Positions 1-11,639 are shown, numbered from the stretch's first letter. The stretch is DNA of 64,000 nt from Limnomonas spitsbergensis (GCA_037349105.1 JAYJMM010000106.1:558001-622000), one strand, 5' to 3'. Notes: generated by a model not told the origin, from the letters alone. Made by a program: numbers and translations.

Positions 1-164
1 GACCGAAAGGTACGACGGTCCCGGCAGGGTGGTCTCATCAAGGCCGGCGTGGCGCCCCCGCAGGGGCGCCACCAAGCGGTGTGTGCTTCTGTTTGGCTTG
101 GCGCCCCCACTCTCCCATCCCATCCTACCCGCACTCCTCACTCAATGCATCCCAGGTCCATCCG

Positions 165-250
165 CTCCCGGGCTGTTTTTTGTGTGCCAGCGTCTCAGGT
201 TTTCTAGGGTTGGGCGGCCGGCCTCACACCTTGTTAAGTCCAAAAGAGGT
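165..250 (+). repeat. Dispersed repeat E
   Basis: TTTTCTAGGGTTGGGCGGCC GGCCTCACACCTTGTTAAGTCC recurs at 11682-11742 and, inverted, at 47872-47965. Copies at both ends share a CGGGCTGTTTTTTGTGTG segment. Confidence 0.65.
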
Positions 251-673
251 CCATTCGCCGCCCCCCTCAGCCTACACATTTCGGAAAACGTGTAAAACCT
301 TGGTTAAAGCCATCATACTTGCTGACCAACGGTGAATTGAACGGATTAACCATATAAAATTACATCAGTCATAAAATATCGAACTGATGCAAATGCTTCA
401 GCTACTGTAGGACGGTAGTAAAAAGCCATCCTGAGTTCCTGACCCTCAATCCTTACCCCATCCTTCACGTCGTTGACCTGCCTTCCTCCTTCTTTTGACC
501 TTCACGAAGGACCCACGTCAATCCAACGCTGGACCATGGGCTGTGACACCAATTTCGGCACTTCCCCTGTGTCCCCCTAACACAATGTCTGCGATGCCTC
601 ATCTGCACTCAGATCTCTCAATAACCCATCCTGACCCCCCTTCTCATGTCCCCTTCCCACTTTTCGCTCACAG

Positions 674-802
674 ACATTACACCCACATGCACCCTTTCCT
701 GGCCAAGCTGGATGCTGGGCAGGCGGTCACCGTGCTGGCCTTGGGAGATTCCATCGTCCGATCCGGAGGGGGCTGCTACCCTGCCACCGCGCCAACATGC
801 TC
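674..802 (+). CDS. SGNH-like gene, exon with GDSL block I
   Basis: Follows acceptor CTCACAG at 667-673 and ends before GTAGGT. It encodes FLAKLDAGQAVTVLALGDSI and on to a Cys-rich end. It leaves two bases (TC) that are completed by the first G of the exon at 3147, which fixes the join. Confidence 0.75.
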
Positions 803-3800
803 GTAGGTCTCATGCTGTGTTGTTTTCGCCCCTGTGTTGCGTGTTTTATGTTTTCGTTCTTGTGGCTTGTTTCCCCCGGTTCGCTCTGCCTAGCCCTTTC
901 GCAGAAGGCTGTGGGTGGTTGCGTCAACTTTGTAACAACAACAACAGCAACATGTATGCTACCAGGGCGACATGTGTCTTTAAGGAGGTACTCCACACAC
1001 AATGTCATGGACATGCTTGTCCCTCTGTAGGGTCTGTGGTCACGTGGGGGAACTTGCCGATTACGGTTCTTACGGTGGCTGAATTAGGTAGCTGAGTTTC
1101 AGTCACTGTAATTGCAACTGAATTACGGCGCAATTGCACAGCACTGATGCTACCAGGGGGACATGTGTCTTCAGGGAGGTACTCCACACACGATGTCATG
1201 GACACGCTTGTTCCTCTGTAGGGTCTGATGGGGGAACTTGCAAGCAATGTCTCTTCCTTCACACCGATATCCGGTACCGATGTTAATATTTTGTTACCCC
1301 CGCGCAATCCCGATGATTCTATAACGCGTGCAGCGCTCTTACCATCTGAGACCCAAATTGAATTATTGGGGCTTAACAGTACAGACCGGTCAACTGGTGA
1401 GCTGGCAGCTACCTTACAACAGCGTCATGTAGACAGGAATGAAATGTGTGTCTGCCCGTTGGTCAGCCAAGCTTATTTTTCGAAATAAGCTAGGGCAGCT
1501 GATGTGTTTCTCAATTAATGCAAGGCAGGCTTCCTCCTCTCTCGGGCTTTCAAGCCGCAGCTTTGGAAGAAGTATGTTAGCTACTCTGGACTTGATAGCA
1601 GACTGACAGGTGGCAGACTAACTGACAGCAGACTGACAGGTGGCAGACTGACTGATAGCAGACTTGGTAGCAGACTGACAGGTGGCAAAAATATTCAAAA
1701 TCGCCACCCCTAAAGGGGAGCAAGTTTGGGGCGCACATTTGCCGTTGTACAGCATGCAGATAAGTGTAGCATGCGCTAAGCTGCAAAGCATCTGCATCCA
1801 GGTCATAGATCCGGCATCTCTCTTGACGTATGCTGTATGACTATAGAAATGTAGTTATATAAGAATACGCCCTGATAGGCTTGGATTAAGGAAGCCACCT
1901 TTCCCGCTCCTTCCTTGGTGGCTTGTATGCTTTTGGTGGTGGTGATATAACTGTGTTTCTAGGACCTGTGGCATGTCCAGGAGCTGTCGTGGCCTGACCC
2001 TGGAAATGCTGGCCAATCTGCGTATGGGGGGGCATTATGAGCCTGGCCCAGTTCTCAACTGACAGCAACGTGAAATTTCCATGTTGCTGTCAGTTGGGCC
2101 ATCATATCATATCATATCGTCCGATATAGTATTTTTGACAGACCGTATCAAGGGGTTAACATGGAAGGTTTGGCTTCGGAGCTCGAAATCCCCTCGTATC
2201 AGTCTGAAGACTTTCCAGATACGGAATCAGCAAGCGAGAATGCCACAACACAAGCATAGCCAACGCTCCATCGATATGGTGGAAAGTCTTGAATATCTTG
2301 ACCATATTGTGCCACCCTCCATGATGGAAAGACTAGAAGCATGACTTGCATGGCAAGCAGCGCGACGCGCATGTCTTGGAGCGCACCATGCGCATGGCTA
2401 TCTTCCTTGCCATGCAGTGACAGCATGAGACCATGCCCCAACCTGCCTGTAGCGTGCAACTTGCAAAACGGCCTGCAAGGGGCACCGTAGACACTCTTGG
2501 CCTCCGCAAGAAATCAATGTTTTTTGCCGTTGCGCCTGATGATGAAAACCCCAACTTCAGCAGAAAACAACACTATTTGGGACGTCAAAAAAGGTTCTGC
2601 AGCGAAGCGCGCTGCACCTAAAAACTATATTTCTGACTCGTTCGCAGAGATAAAACAAGTCTACGCTGTGCACTACAATCACAATGGGCAAAACGGAGTG
2701 CTTAATGCAATGTGCCTATCCATGCTTGCCTGTCCCTGACCTTGCTTTGCCCTTTGTAGCTGGATGTTACTGGCAGGACAAGTAGGCCACTCTGCTGTTT
2801 AGGTCCACGAAGAAGGTGCAAAGCAGGAGGAGATGTACAGAGTTAGGAGGGCCTTCTTCAGCAGGATCATGCACTGGCTAGATACTGCAGGATTTGTCGA
2901 GCTGCCGGTCCTAACCACTGTCAATCCTTTATGCAGCCAACACATACCATGCGATGCCTAGATAGTGCAGCACCTCAGATTTATAGGCCAGCAGGTCTTG
3001 TCATTGAAGTTGAACAACCGGGAGGAGGAGGCTTTCAGCGACGGAGCCATGTTCGCTTGCCCCCCCCCCCCTCGCATGAACACCCTGACCTTACCCCTTA
3101 AACCCTCAACCCTACCCCCCTGGACCGACACCCTGACCCCACACAGGACGCATGTCAAAAGCTTTGGTTGGCTGTCCAGTCTGATGCATTCCATCAACAA
3201 CACGTGGCCGCATCCTGACCACCTCCTGGTGAATGGAGGCAGATCTGCACAGACATTCTACTCTATTGCAGTGAGTGGCTGGATGTCAAACCAGGCAGTG
3301 ACGCAGGCCCTCTGCTCCATAGCACTGTGAGGGGCTTGGGGCTAGGGATAGTGCTACCCTTCCGATGCGCCCGCGCTAGCACCCCACGTATCTGCACCGC
3401 CTGATTCAGCTTGTTTGTTCATGGGACCCTGTGTGTGTCCCAGGATGCCTAGATTCTCTCTCTGTCTCTCTCTCTAAAATCAAATACGCATGTGTCAAGC
3501 ATTTTCTGACATCTCAGCCCAGAAAGGCCGCTGAAAAGATGACGCTAAACGACTCATCTGGATGTCTAGATGGCCTTAACATCCCCCATAACCCGTGATA
3601 TTCCGCTCTGCTGGGTCACGAATTTCTGCAACGGGTGTGTGTGTTTAGGCTATGAGAAGCCTCTGGCTATAAAACTAGGCTGTGAATTTACTAATAAGTA
3701 ATGAAAAGCTCAGTTCCAAATTCCAGGGGAAAGCCTACAGCAAAAAGAGAGGAGGAACAAGGAAAAATTAGGGGCAGGGAAGAAGGGGGGGGGGAAGAAG

Positions 3801-6800
3801 GAGGGGGGGGCAGGGGGGGAAGAAGGAAGGGGAAGGGGGGGGGGGGGGGGGAAGAAGGAAGGGGGGGGGGGCAGGGGGGGAAGAAGGAAGGGGAAGGGGG
3901 GGGGAGGGAAGAAGGGGGGGGGGGGGGGGCAGAAGGGGGGATGAAGAAGCAAGGGGGGGGGGGAGGGGGCACATAAAGACCTTCCCTCCAAGGTCAGTTT
4001 CGTAGCCCGGTGCGGAATTTTCTAGCCTAGCCTAGCCTAGCCTAGCCTAGCCTAGCCTAGCCTAGCCTAGCCTAGCTTAGCCTAGCCTAGCCTAGCCTAG
4101 CCTAGCCTAGCCTAGCCTAGCCTAGGAGGAATCTATGTCCCTGGTAAAAGGTGTGTGGTAGACATGGGGGGAGAAGGGACCCCAGACTGGGTAGCTCCGA
4201 CCTTTTGGGGGATGCGACAAGAAATAGTCAGTGACTATTCCTTGTCGCCGCCCCACCAGTGTTTATTTTAGCGGTAAGGGACCACCTTGGATGGGCCGCC
4301 CCGCGGCTTCCCCTGGGCCGATTCCCACCAAACCTGGACTGGCCTTTGGCCAGTGGCCCAAGCAGCAGGTCTGTTCGAACCAGGGTCTTGTGGCTGGGGG
4401 CTACAGTATAGCTGAACTGTGGCTGGTAGTGGTATACCAGTCAATAAAAAAAGTGATAGTCACTGAGACAATATGGCCAGCGGTGAAGTCGACTAGCAGC
4501 GTAGCACCAGATGGAGTATATATGATCTTGTACCGCTTTTATATGACTGCTGCGCCAAAAAATATTATATGTATAAACCAAGAGAAGGCAGCTGACGCCT
4601 TGCCAATCGGCCATACCGTATAGTAACCGGTATTACGTGGATGCACCATCTGCTGTTTTTGATCACCGAGGGCTTGGCCCCCAAACCCCAGGTTGCCCCC
4701 CAACTGCCTGGGGGGCAGTCGGGGGGCATCCCCCTGCGCTCATACGCACAGCTTTTGCGTTTTCAAATTTGTTTTTTCAAATTTGGGGCTACAGACAATT
4801 CACAAGTAGGGGGGGCGGGGGGGCAGTATGTAAAGAAGCCAGACTGCTTGAGAGTGGATGGGAGGCATGCATGGGGAACGCATGTGGATGCTTATAATGG
4901 TCCGTTGAATGGTATCCTGTTGTATGTACGGTACAGCAACTGCATGGACTTCAATCTTGAACCCCACCTCGTAACAGGATGGACAGTTTCCTGATGTACT
5001 GCTGCTTGTACTGCTGCATGTACTGCTGCGGTACCCTGCATGCAGGGAGGTGTGTGCGTCGAGTCCATTCTGCCGCAGGACTTTGACCTTATCATCATGG
5101 AGCATCTGCCTCATGAGGAGGCAGGCGGGACGGTGGGTATTAGGCTAGTTATTGAAACTCCATACTTATCCATTTCCACACTGTTTCTGAAAGAGTAGAA
5201 AGTGAAGCTTTCAGTTTTGCTTGATGGCATGAATATAGCGGTAGATAATCAGTACTAAGTTTAAGCCTCCTCATGCACACCTGGCTAAACCTATGTCTGA
5301 CAACCATCGACTTAACGTTCTAAACCATTGCCCCGTATTCCTCACTTACGTGCCCACCTCCATACTTTATCCTCAGGACCCCAATGGGCCTGCCACGACT
5401 ATCCTCTGGACCGAGGTGTTGTTGCATCGCCTGCAGTTGCACCTGAAGCGCTCGCAGCTCCCCCCGGTCATCTTCATCAACATGCATCGACTGTATCTGA
5501 CCACCACACCCAGCGGTGCAGCCATGGAGGCATGCATCCGCAGGTGTGTGTGTGGAGGGGGGCACCACAATATTTTCGTATATAAACCATGTGCATGACG
5601 ACAGCGGAGGCCGATGCACCTAGTGGCTGTTGCGGGATAAGTCATTAATGCGCTGTGTCAAGAAGGAAAGGATGCAGACAGGGACGAGTGCCTTTGAAGG
5701 TGTCCGTGTGCCTTTGAAGGTGTCCGTGTGTTAGGGGGGGGGCATTGTCCAAGCAGAATTTGTTTGATTGTGTGAATGAGACACCGTGTGTATGTCAGTT
5801 CATGCCCTCCAATCCTTCGTGAATGTGTAATTTAAGATTCGGTTATGGGGGGGGGGAATAGGGGATAGGGGGGATAGGTAATGGATGCTTAGAGCTATAT
5901 GGTTTCAAGGAGTGCGTTATACTTGCCACGTCAGTGTCAGCCTTGGAAATAAGATGAAGCTGAGATATGGCCTGTCTGGTTTCCTGGACAATTCCTGGAC
6001 AATTAGAAAGTGGAGAGGATGTTGTTCCTTGTTTGGGACCTCACCCATCAGGTATGTGCACAGCCCCCCAACACCCCCTACCCCCCCCCCACATAACAAC
6101 TGTCTCAGTCGCGGAACAGAGTGCAGCTCCAAGTGTCCAGACTCCTTCAACGGCCTACCTGCTGCTGGGGACGAAGATCTGCCTGGGGAGGTAGGGTTTG
6201 GGGTATATGGTCTGGGGGAAGGGGGGAGGGGGGGGTATAGCGACCAACTTGCATTGATTGACCTGCCTGTGGCTGGAGACTTGGTCCTGTTGTGGGTGCA
6301 GGGTGTAGGGTGCAGGGTGTAGGGTGCAAAGGTGAAGGGCATAGGGTGAAGGCTGAGTCCTCCACGGCCCAATTGCTGATGGGGAGGAGGACCCGGGGGG
6401 AGGTAGTGAAGGGTGTAGGCCGGAGGGGCCATATGTGCCGATATAGGGCATGGGGTTAAGCCTTTAACGACCTGCCTGTTTCTGGGGATGAGGAGCTGTC
6501 AGGGTCAGAGGATGCAAGGGGAGGTGTGTGGGTGTGAAGGGCGGAGGGTGGAGTTTAGAATTGCCTGTCTGCTGCTGAGGACATGCCGGGAGAGGTAGGG
6601 GTTAAGGATATAAGTTTGAGGTGTATGAACAAATGGTGTGAAGGGAGGGGTGGGGTCAGGGTTCATGGACCTGATGAGGGAGGTTGGTCATTGAGGGTGT
6701 GTGGCCTGGTGGAGGTCATATATATTTGTATAGGCCTTGCAGCTGGGGGGTGAAGGGGGGAGCAAGGGGGTGAAGGGAGGAGCAAGGGAGTGAAGGGAGG

Positions 6801-8785
6801 AGCAAGGGGGTGAAGGGGGGAGCAAGGGGGTGAAGGGAGGAGCAAGGGAGTGAAGGGAGGAGCAAGGGGGAGGAGGGGGGTGAAGGGAGGAGCAAGGTAG
6901 TGAAGGGAGGAGCAAGGTAGTGAAGGGAGGAGCAAGGGAGTGAAGGGAGGAGCAAGGGGGAGGAGGGGGGTGAAGGGAGGAGCAAGGGGGAGGAGGGGGG
7001 TGAAGGGGGGAGCAAGGGGGTGAAGGGGGAGCAAGGGAGTGAAGGGGGGAGGAGGGGGGTGAAGGGGGGAGCAAGGGGGAGGAGGGGGGTGAAGGGGGGG
7101 GGGGGGGTGAAGGGGGGAGCAAGGGGGAGGAGGGGGGTGAAGGGGGGAGCAAGGGGGAGGAGGGGGGAGGAGGGGGGTGAAGGGGGGAGCAAGGGGGAGG
7201 AGGGAGGTGAAGGGGGGTGAAGGGGGGAGGAGGGGGGTGAAGGGGGGAGGAGGGGGGTGAAGGGGGGAGCAAGGGGGAGGAGGGAGGTGAAGGGGGGTGA
7301 AGGGGGGAGCAAGGGGGAGGAGGGAGGTGAAGGGGGGTGAAGGAGGGAGCAAGGGGGTGAAGGGGGGAGGAGGGGGGAGCAAGGGGGTGAAGGGGGGAGC
7401 AAGGGGGAGGAGGGAGGTGAAGGGGGGGAAGGGGGGTGAAGGGGGGAGGAGGGGGGTGAAGGGGGGAGCAAGGGGGTGAAGGGGGGAGGAGGGGGGTGAA
7501 GGGGGGAGCAAGGGGGTGAAGGGAGGAGGAGGGGGGTGAATTTGTATTTAAATGTATGTGTACAGCCCTTCCAGCTGGCGGTCCACTCCGCATTCAAACC
7601 TCCCACACTTCACATCTCCCCCGATTCAGATCGGAACTGACCAGGTTGCCGACCATTACGGGATGGTCTCGATCTCCTTCACGCGGCTCTTGAGGAGTGT
7701 GGTCCAGCAGACAGGCAGGCCCAACCCTAGTGCCCTGTCTATGTGTCAGATCTTCTCGACCCTCTACATGGATATGGTGCACCCACAGCTGTCAGGTGAC
7801 TTATAACAATAATAAGCGTATTTTATTTATAACAATAATAAGCGTATTTTATTTATAATAATAAGCGTATTTTATTTATAAAAATAATAAGCGTATTTTA
7901 TTTATAATAATAATAAGCGTATTTTATTTATAATAATAGTACGCGTATTTTATTCATAATAAGAATAAGCGTATTTTATTTATAACAATAATAAGCGTAT
8001 TTTATTTTTAATAATAATACGCGTATTTGATTTATAATAATAATAAGCGTATTTTCCACAAATAAGCGTATTTTCAATTATGTTGTTGCTAGTTGTTTTC
8101 ATCCACAGCGGCCAGGTGACTGGAACAGAAAGAAAGAAAGAAAACTACGTCCCGCAGGGGCGTGAGGGTTCAGGAAACAGCGCGGCATGAGCCTAGGCCG
8201 TGTCTGCGCCGTTACCATTGACTTAAACAAATAAGCGTATTTCCAATGATGTTGGTTCTAAGTTACTTTGAAGGTGAACGATTCAGCTCCTAGATTCCTC
8301 ATGTGCTGGGGGGGTCAAAAGATCACAAGAGAGCCTGGAGTGCCGCATTTTTGAATCTGCTTGGCATCCGCCACAAATCAAGGACAAATTAAGTGGTCCT
8401 TTCTATCCATAACCCCATAAGGGGGGTGTCTATTCATTTTTTTCTGCCGAGCTTTGCTGTTCTATTCATAAAACAAATCTGCGTCCCTTGTGGCCCACCA
8501 GCCATGCCACATGAGATATTGTATGTCTTTCCTACCGAGATCACACCCTGCCCCTGTCCTACCCAAAGATCCCCTGCATTGCTGCACTCAGAGGGGTAGA
8601 GTGTCGGCCCAAGCTGCAATATGTCCTCATTCGTCAACCCACCCACCCCTGCAGGCGAACTGTTGCTAGCAGATGTGATTTTGGATTACCTCGTAAAAGC
8701 ACAGGAGCATTTCGACACCACAGCGACCCCATCCGGTGAACAAGCCGGCCCGGCTGCCGTCACAACAGCTGATGCTGATGCTACA

Positions 8786-8816
<31 letters not shown>

Positions 8817-11361
8817 ACTCCGCGGCAGCTCCTGCTCCTGCTGCTGCTGCGGAGTCAGCCCAGCCCCGCACCCTCCAGTCTACCCTGAGCAGGATTCCTT
8901 TGCAGCCCGATAGCGTCATGGTACCCATCATGAGGTGTTTTGGGTCCACCATCGAGAAATCGGAGGACCCGGCCATGTCACTCCACCAACCTACAGGTCT
9001 GATGGAGGTGAGAGATCATGACCTTGGGTAGGAATTATCTCCCTCTTACTCTACGTTTCTTTTCTTCCAACGGGACAGTTGGGCGTCCACGCGGCCGAGC
9101 CTTTTTGAGCAGGGCCCAGAAGTGTCATGTCATTGACCTAGGGCAGGACTGACAGAGGACTGGAAGAGGGTGGGCAAGTCTGCCTCTTTGGTTGGTCACG
9201 AGTGGGAGCTGCACACCTGAAGCTGCCTATGTCCATGATCTTGCATGGCCTCAAATATGAAACAAATGAATGTGAGCCGTTGCCCCTAAAGCTGTGTGGG
9301 TGTGTCTCCTTCGAACAAGCAAATATCCCAGGGACAGTCATCGTACTGTTCTTGTGCACACACGTGCAGGTGATCAAGTCAGACGGATGGATGCTGAATA
9401 TCGAGGAGAACAAGAAACACCGACCAGGTAAGAGCTTCAAGGGGAGGTAGCAGGTGAGAGAGGAGGGAGAGGAATGGTTCTAAAACAGAGGGCTGATTCT
9501 TGAGCTGTGGATGGTAAACATTAAGCAGGAGAGAAGTGTGTGGGGAAGATGTGGAGAAGAGGGAAGGAAGGTATGGGGGGGGGGGGGGGGGCGAGGGAGA
9601 GAGGTAGTGGATGGGAGCTTATTGTTGAAGAACATTGGAGGGACAAAGCAGATGAGTGGGAGGAGATGGGGACGGAGGGGAGGGAGAGAAGATGGTGACT
9701 TCCACTCCACTCCACTCCTCCCCCCCTCTCCTCCCCCTTCCCATTCCACTAGCCAGAGTTGCCACTCAGCCCAGATCCATCCTCTGGATGGCCTTTCTAC
9801 ACCTGCCCCTCACACCCCCCTCCCACTGCCCCCCGTCCCCCTCCACACCCCCTCCCCCTCCCCCTCCACCCCAACCTCAACTTCCACATTAACCTTCCCT
9901 CCTCCCACGCACCACCGCCTTCTTGCCTTTCACCCCACTCCCACTCCCATCATATTGAACTGCTACCAAATCCGATCCTGGGTGCCTGTCGACACTCCCC
10001 CTCCCCCCCTCCTATTCCCCTGCCTTCTCACTCTCACTTAGCTGGGTTTATGCTCGCCGTGTGTCCATTCTCTACGTGGACAACTACCCCTCCCCCTCCC
10101 CTTCCCCCTTCCCCTTCCCCGTCCCCCTCCCCTTCCCCCAATCCCTCCCCCTCCCCCTCCCCTCTCTCTCCCCTTCCCCCTCCCCCTCCCCCTCCCCTTC
10201 CCCTCCCCCCTCCCCATCGCACTCCCCATTTCACCCCTTCTCCTCTCCTCTCACACCTCCTTGCCCTGCCCTCCCCTTCTCTCTGACTAGGCTGGGTGTC
10301 CACCAAACCGGGATCCATCCTTTGGGTGACCCTCGACACAGACTTTGGCACCTCTAATGCTGCAAACCGTGGCGTGACGGTTGATGTGACGATGCTGAGT
10401 TCTTATGAGCACATGGGCATAGCGAACATCTCGTGTGTATCGGGATGTGAATGTGAAAGCTTGACGTACAACGGGCACACGGAGCAACGACATTCGGTGT
10501 CGGAATTCAAAGGGCTGATGGTGACGGCGGCCAAGACCTGTGTGATCCAGGTAGGGTGAAAGCAGCCAGGCTTACCCCGTACGAAAATACGGTTTTGTCA
10601 AACGGTACGGATATGGATACGGTACGGTCTAAATGGCCGGACAGGTGAGGAAGTGGCCGACACTGTATTCTAGCACAATACGATATTGTCAAACGGTCAG
10701 ATACGATAAAGAAACGGTTCGGGATTTGGACCCCAACGGTCGCACTGGGTAACCCTTAAAGCAGCACCATATGATTTCTGGTTAGGGAGGGTGCGTTTAT
10801 TGAGTCAAGCAAGTTTGAATGCATGGGTGATACATGCGTGGATATGCAGTGTGAAGTTGTGAACTTTTTACAGTCCAGCGGGGCATCACGTTTGATGCAT
10901 GGGATTTGTGCCCGTTAAGCGGCACAGGCACTAAATACGCTAGGACAGGGAGGGAAGACCAGTGACCCCCTGGATAAGCAACCAACACACAACCACTGAG
11001 CAGTAGCGTGGGAATGAACCCCGTGAATGGACAAGAGGGCCAGTGGAAGGTATCCTCATGGCAGAGTCTCACTTCATGCGCGAACATCTTAGCCATGGCA
11101 CGTTAAATCTTATTTTCAAGGTGTAATCAGGATCGCAGAATATTACCGGTTTCCTCTCTACCGATTTGTAGCGTATATATGGTGGCGGGAGTTACCGGTA
11201 CGTTATGGTAATTTTGCAGTTCCTGAAGTTTCCACCCCCCCTGCGTCTTCTCAACTCAGGTCTTAGTGCTCCACGAGACCAGCTCGGGGCAGCATAAGGT
11301 AAAAGTCACACAAGTGGCGGTCAAGAGCTGGGTCAATGTGACTGAGACGGCGCTGATTTAA
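674..11361 (+). CDS. GDSL/SGNH-hydrolase-like protein, ten exons (5' end not found)
   Basis: Probable esterase/acyl-hydrolase-like protein of the SGNH superfamily. Exons: 674-802, 3147-3270, 5046-5132, 5377-5543, 6109-6190, 7630-7795, 8655-9007, 9370-9427, 10291-10550, 11260-11361 (TAA). All nine introns are GT..AG and all junction phases agree, giving about 509 residues. Residues 18-28 carry the block-I motif VLALGDSIV (nucleophile Ser). Exon 6 carries DMVHP near residue 245, matching the block-V Asp-x-x-His. Between them are GWLSSLMHSINNTWPHPDHL and CVESILPQDFDLIIMEHLP, the order I recall for algal and plant SGNH relatives. Exon 7 holds a polyalanine tract coded by a GCT run. The C-terminal exons form a Cys-containing beta-rich region. 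The true N-terminus is unknown: exon 1 follows a good acceptor (CTCACAG), but a Met at 495 or 585 in the same frame is also possible. The catalytic role is inferred from the motifs only. Confidence 0.8.
815..945 (+). repeat. Dispersed repeat D ending in (AAC)n
   Basis: GTGTTTTATGTTTTCGTTCT..GGTTCGCTCTGCCTAG..GCTGTGGGTGGTTGCGTCAACTTTGTAACAACAACAAC. Other copies lie at 25905-26023 and, inverted, 53397-53462. A partial one is at 47270-47345. The AAC tail suggests a non-LTR element 3' end. Confidence 0.65.
956..1243 (+). repeat. Direct duplication flanking a family-B fragment
   Basis: ATGCTACCAGGG..GGAGGTACTCCACACAC..GTAGGGTCTG at 956-1036 recurs at 1147-1230. The family-B fragment lies between the copies, giving a ~190-bp tandem duplication, the second unit truncated. 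Confidence 0.75.
1054..1146. mobile_element. MITE family B fragment
   Basis: GGTTCTTACGGTGGCTGAATTA..GAATTACGGCGCAATTGCAC AGCACTG matches the 25033-25174 element, with an eroded left end. Confidence 0.55.
2056..2096. repeat. 17-bp stem hairpin
   Basis: CAACTGACAGCAACGTG (2056-2072) pairs with CATGTTGCTGTCAGTTG (2080-2096) with one mismatch and a 7-base loop. Inside SGNH intron 1. Confidence 0.8.
3778..3970 (+). repeat. G-rich purine tract
   Basis: Almost 200 bases with runs of G broken by AAGAAGG and single C. Strong purine strand asymmetry. In SGNH intron 2. Confidence 0.9.
4021..4125 (+). repeat. (TAGCC)n microsatellite
   Basis: About 20 copies of TAGCC with a single TAGCT variant, ending CCTAGGAGG. 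Confidence 0.95.
4257..4455 (+). mobile_element. MITE family A copy in SGNH intron 2
   Basis: CAGTGTTTATTTTAGCGGTA at the left; the right end GTGGTATACCAGTCAATAAAAAAAGTG is roughly inverted. The core GGGCCGATTCCCACCAAACC..CAGCAGG is shared with the other copies. Confidence 0.66.
6290..6350 (+). repeat. GGGTGTAGGGTGCA repeats
   Basis: Degenerate 7-14 bp tandem units (GGGTGCAGGGTGTAGGGTGC) just after a decayed copy of the exon at 6109-6190. Confidence 0.7.
6740..7540 (+). repeat. ~800-bp GGGGGAGCAAGGGGGTGAAG minisatellite
   Basis: Mixed units of GGGGGTGAAG, GGGGGAGCAAG and GGGGGAGGAG, nearly free of pyrimidines except one T or C per unit. It fills most of the intron 6191-7629. The long Pro/Ser/Leu open frames across it are an artefact. 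Confidence 0.93.
7630..7795 (+). CDS. SGNH-like gene, exon with catalytic Asp/His block V
   Basis: Acceptor CCGATTCAG, donor GTGACT. It encodes IGTDQVADHYGMVSISFTRL and ends MDMVHPQLS, the Asp-x-x-His-Pro end of an SGNH fold. The last base joins GC of the exon at 8655 to give GELLLADVILDYLVKAQ, so the phase is kept. Confidence 0.8.
7803..8075 (+). repeat. AT-rich ~27-bp array, AATAAGCGTATTTTATTTAT
   Basis: About ten units, variants with ACGCG for AAGCG. A further single unit lies at 8227-8245, past other sequence. It fills the start of the intron after the exon ending at 7795. Confidence 0.9.
8127..8219 (-). repeat. SINE-like repeat F
   Basis: AGAAAGAAAGAAAG..CTACGTCCCGCAGGGGCGTG..GTTCAGGAAACAGCGCGGC..TCTGCGCCGTTACCAT. 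A second, ~70% alike copy is at 20255-20353. The (CTTT)n end on the minus strand looks like a SINE tail. Confidence 0.5.
9053..9140 (+). mobile_element. LINE 3' tail fragment in SGNH gene intron
   Basis: Pyrimidine-rich stretch, then CAGTTGGGCGTCCACGCGGC..GCCCAGAAGTGTCATGTCATTGACC, the family tail. It lies 46 bp after the donor of the exon ending at 9007. Confidence 0.7.
9690..10285 (+). repeat. CT-rich low-complexity tract
   Basis: Mostly CCCCTCCCCTTCC-type DNA, densest at 10085-10225, filling the intron 9428-10290. The Pro/Ser frames here are not genes. Confidence 0.85.
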
Positions 11362-11639
11362 TTGCTCGGCCGGGTCCCCTTTCATTGATGAAGAGCTGCT
11401 GGTCCAATGACGCGGCTGAGACGGCACCACGGAGGCGGTAGGGGCGGCAGCTCATACCTTTGTCAAGTGAAGTTTGTGAAGTTTCTACAGTCCAACAGAG
11501 CATTACATTTGATGCATGGGACATGTGCCCGTAAACCGGTACAGACACTAAATACGCTAGGACAGCGACAACCAGTGACCCCCCTGGGCTAGCAACTAAC
11601 ACGCAAGCACCAGGCAGTAGCGTGGGAATGAACCCCATA
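10850..11639 (+). repeat. ~175-bp direct repeat pair straddling the last SGNH exon
   Basis: 10850-11027 and 11468-11639 share GAACTTTTTACAGTCCA-like, TTTGATGCATGGGA, CACTAAATACGCTAGGACAG, CAGTGACCCCC and CAGTAGCGTGGGAATGAACC. The final coding exon (11260-11361) lies between them. Confidence 0.75.

Noticed and set aside
6663..7606. Proline-rich 282-301-codon proteins (hydroxyproline-rich wall protein)
   Set aside because: Three frames of the same strand are all open over a purine minisatellite inside an intron, with no signal peptide or flanking coding sequence.
8781..8816. GCT microsatellite as non-coding repeat
   Set aside because: It lies inside a phase-consistent exon (8655-9007) and encodes polyalanine, so I treat it as coding.
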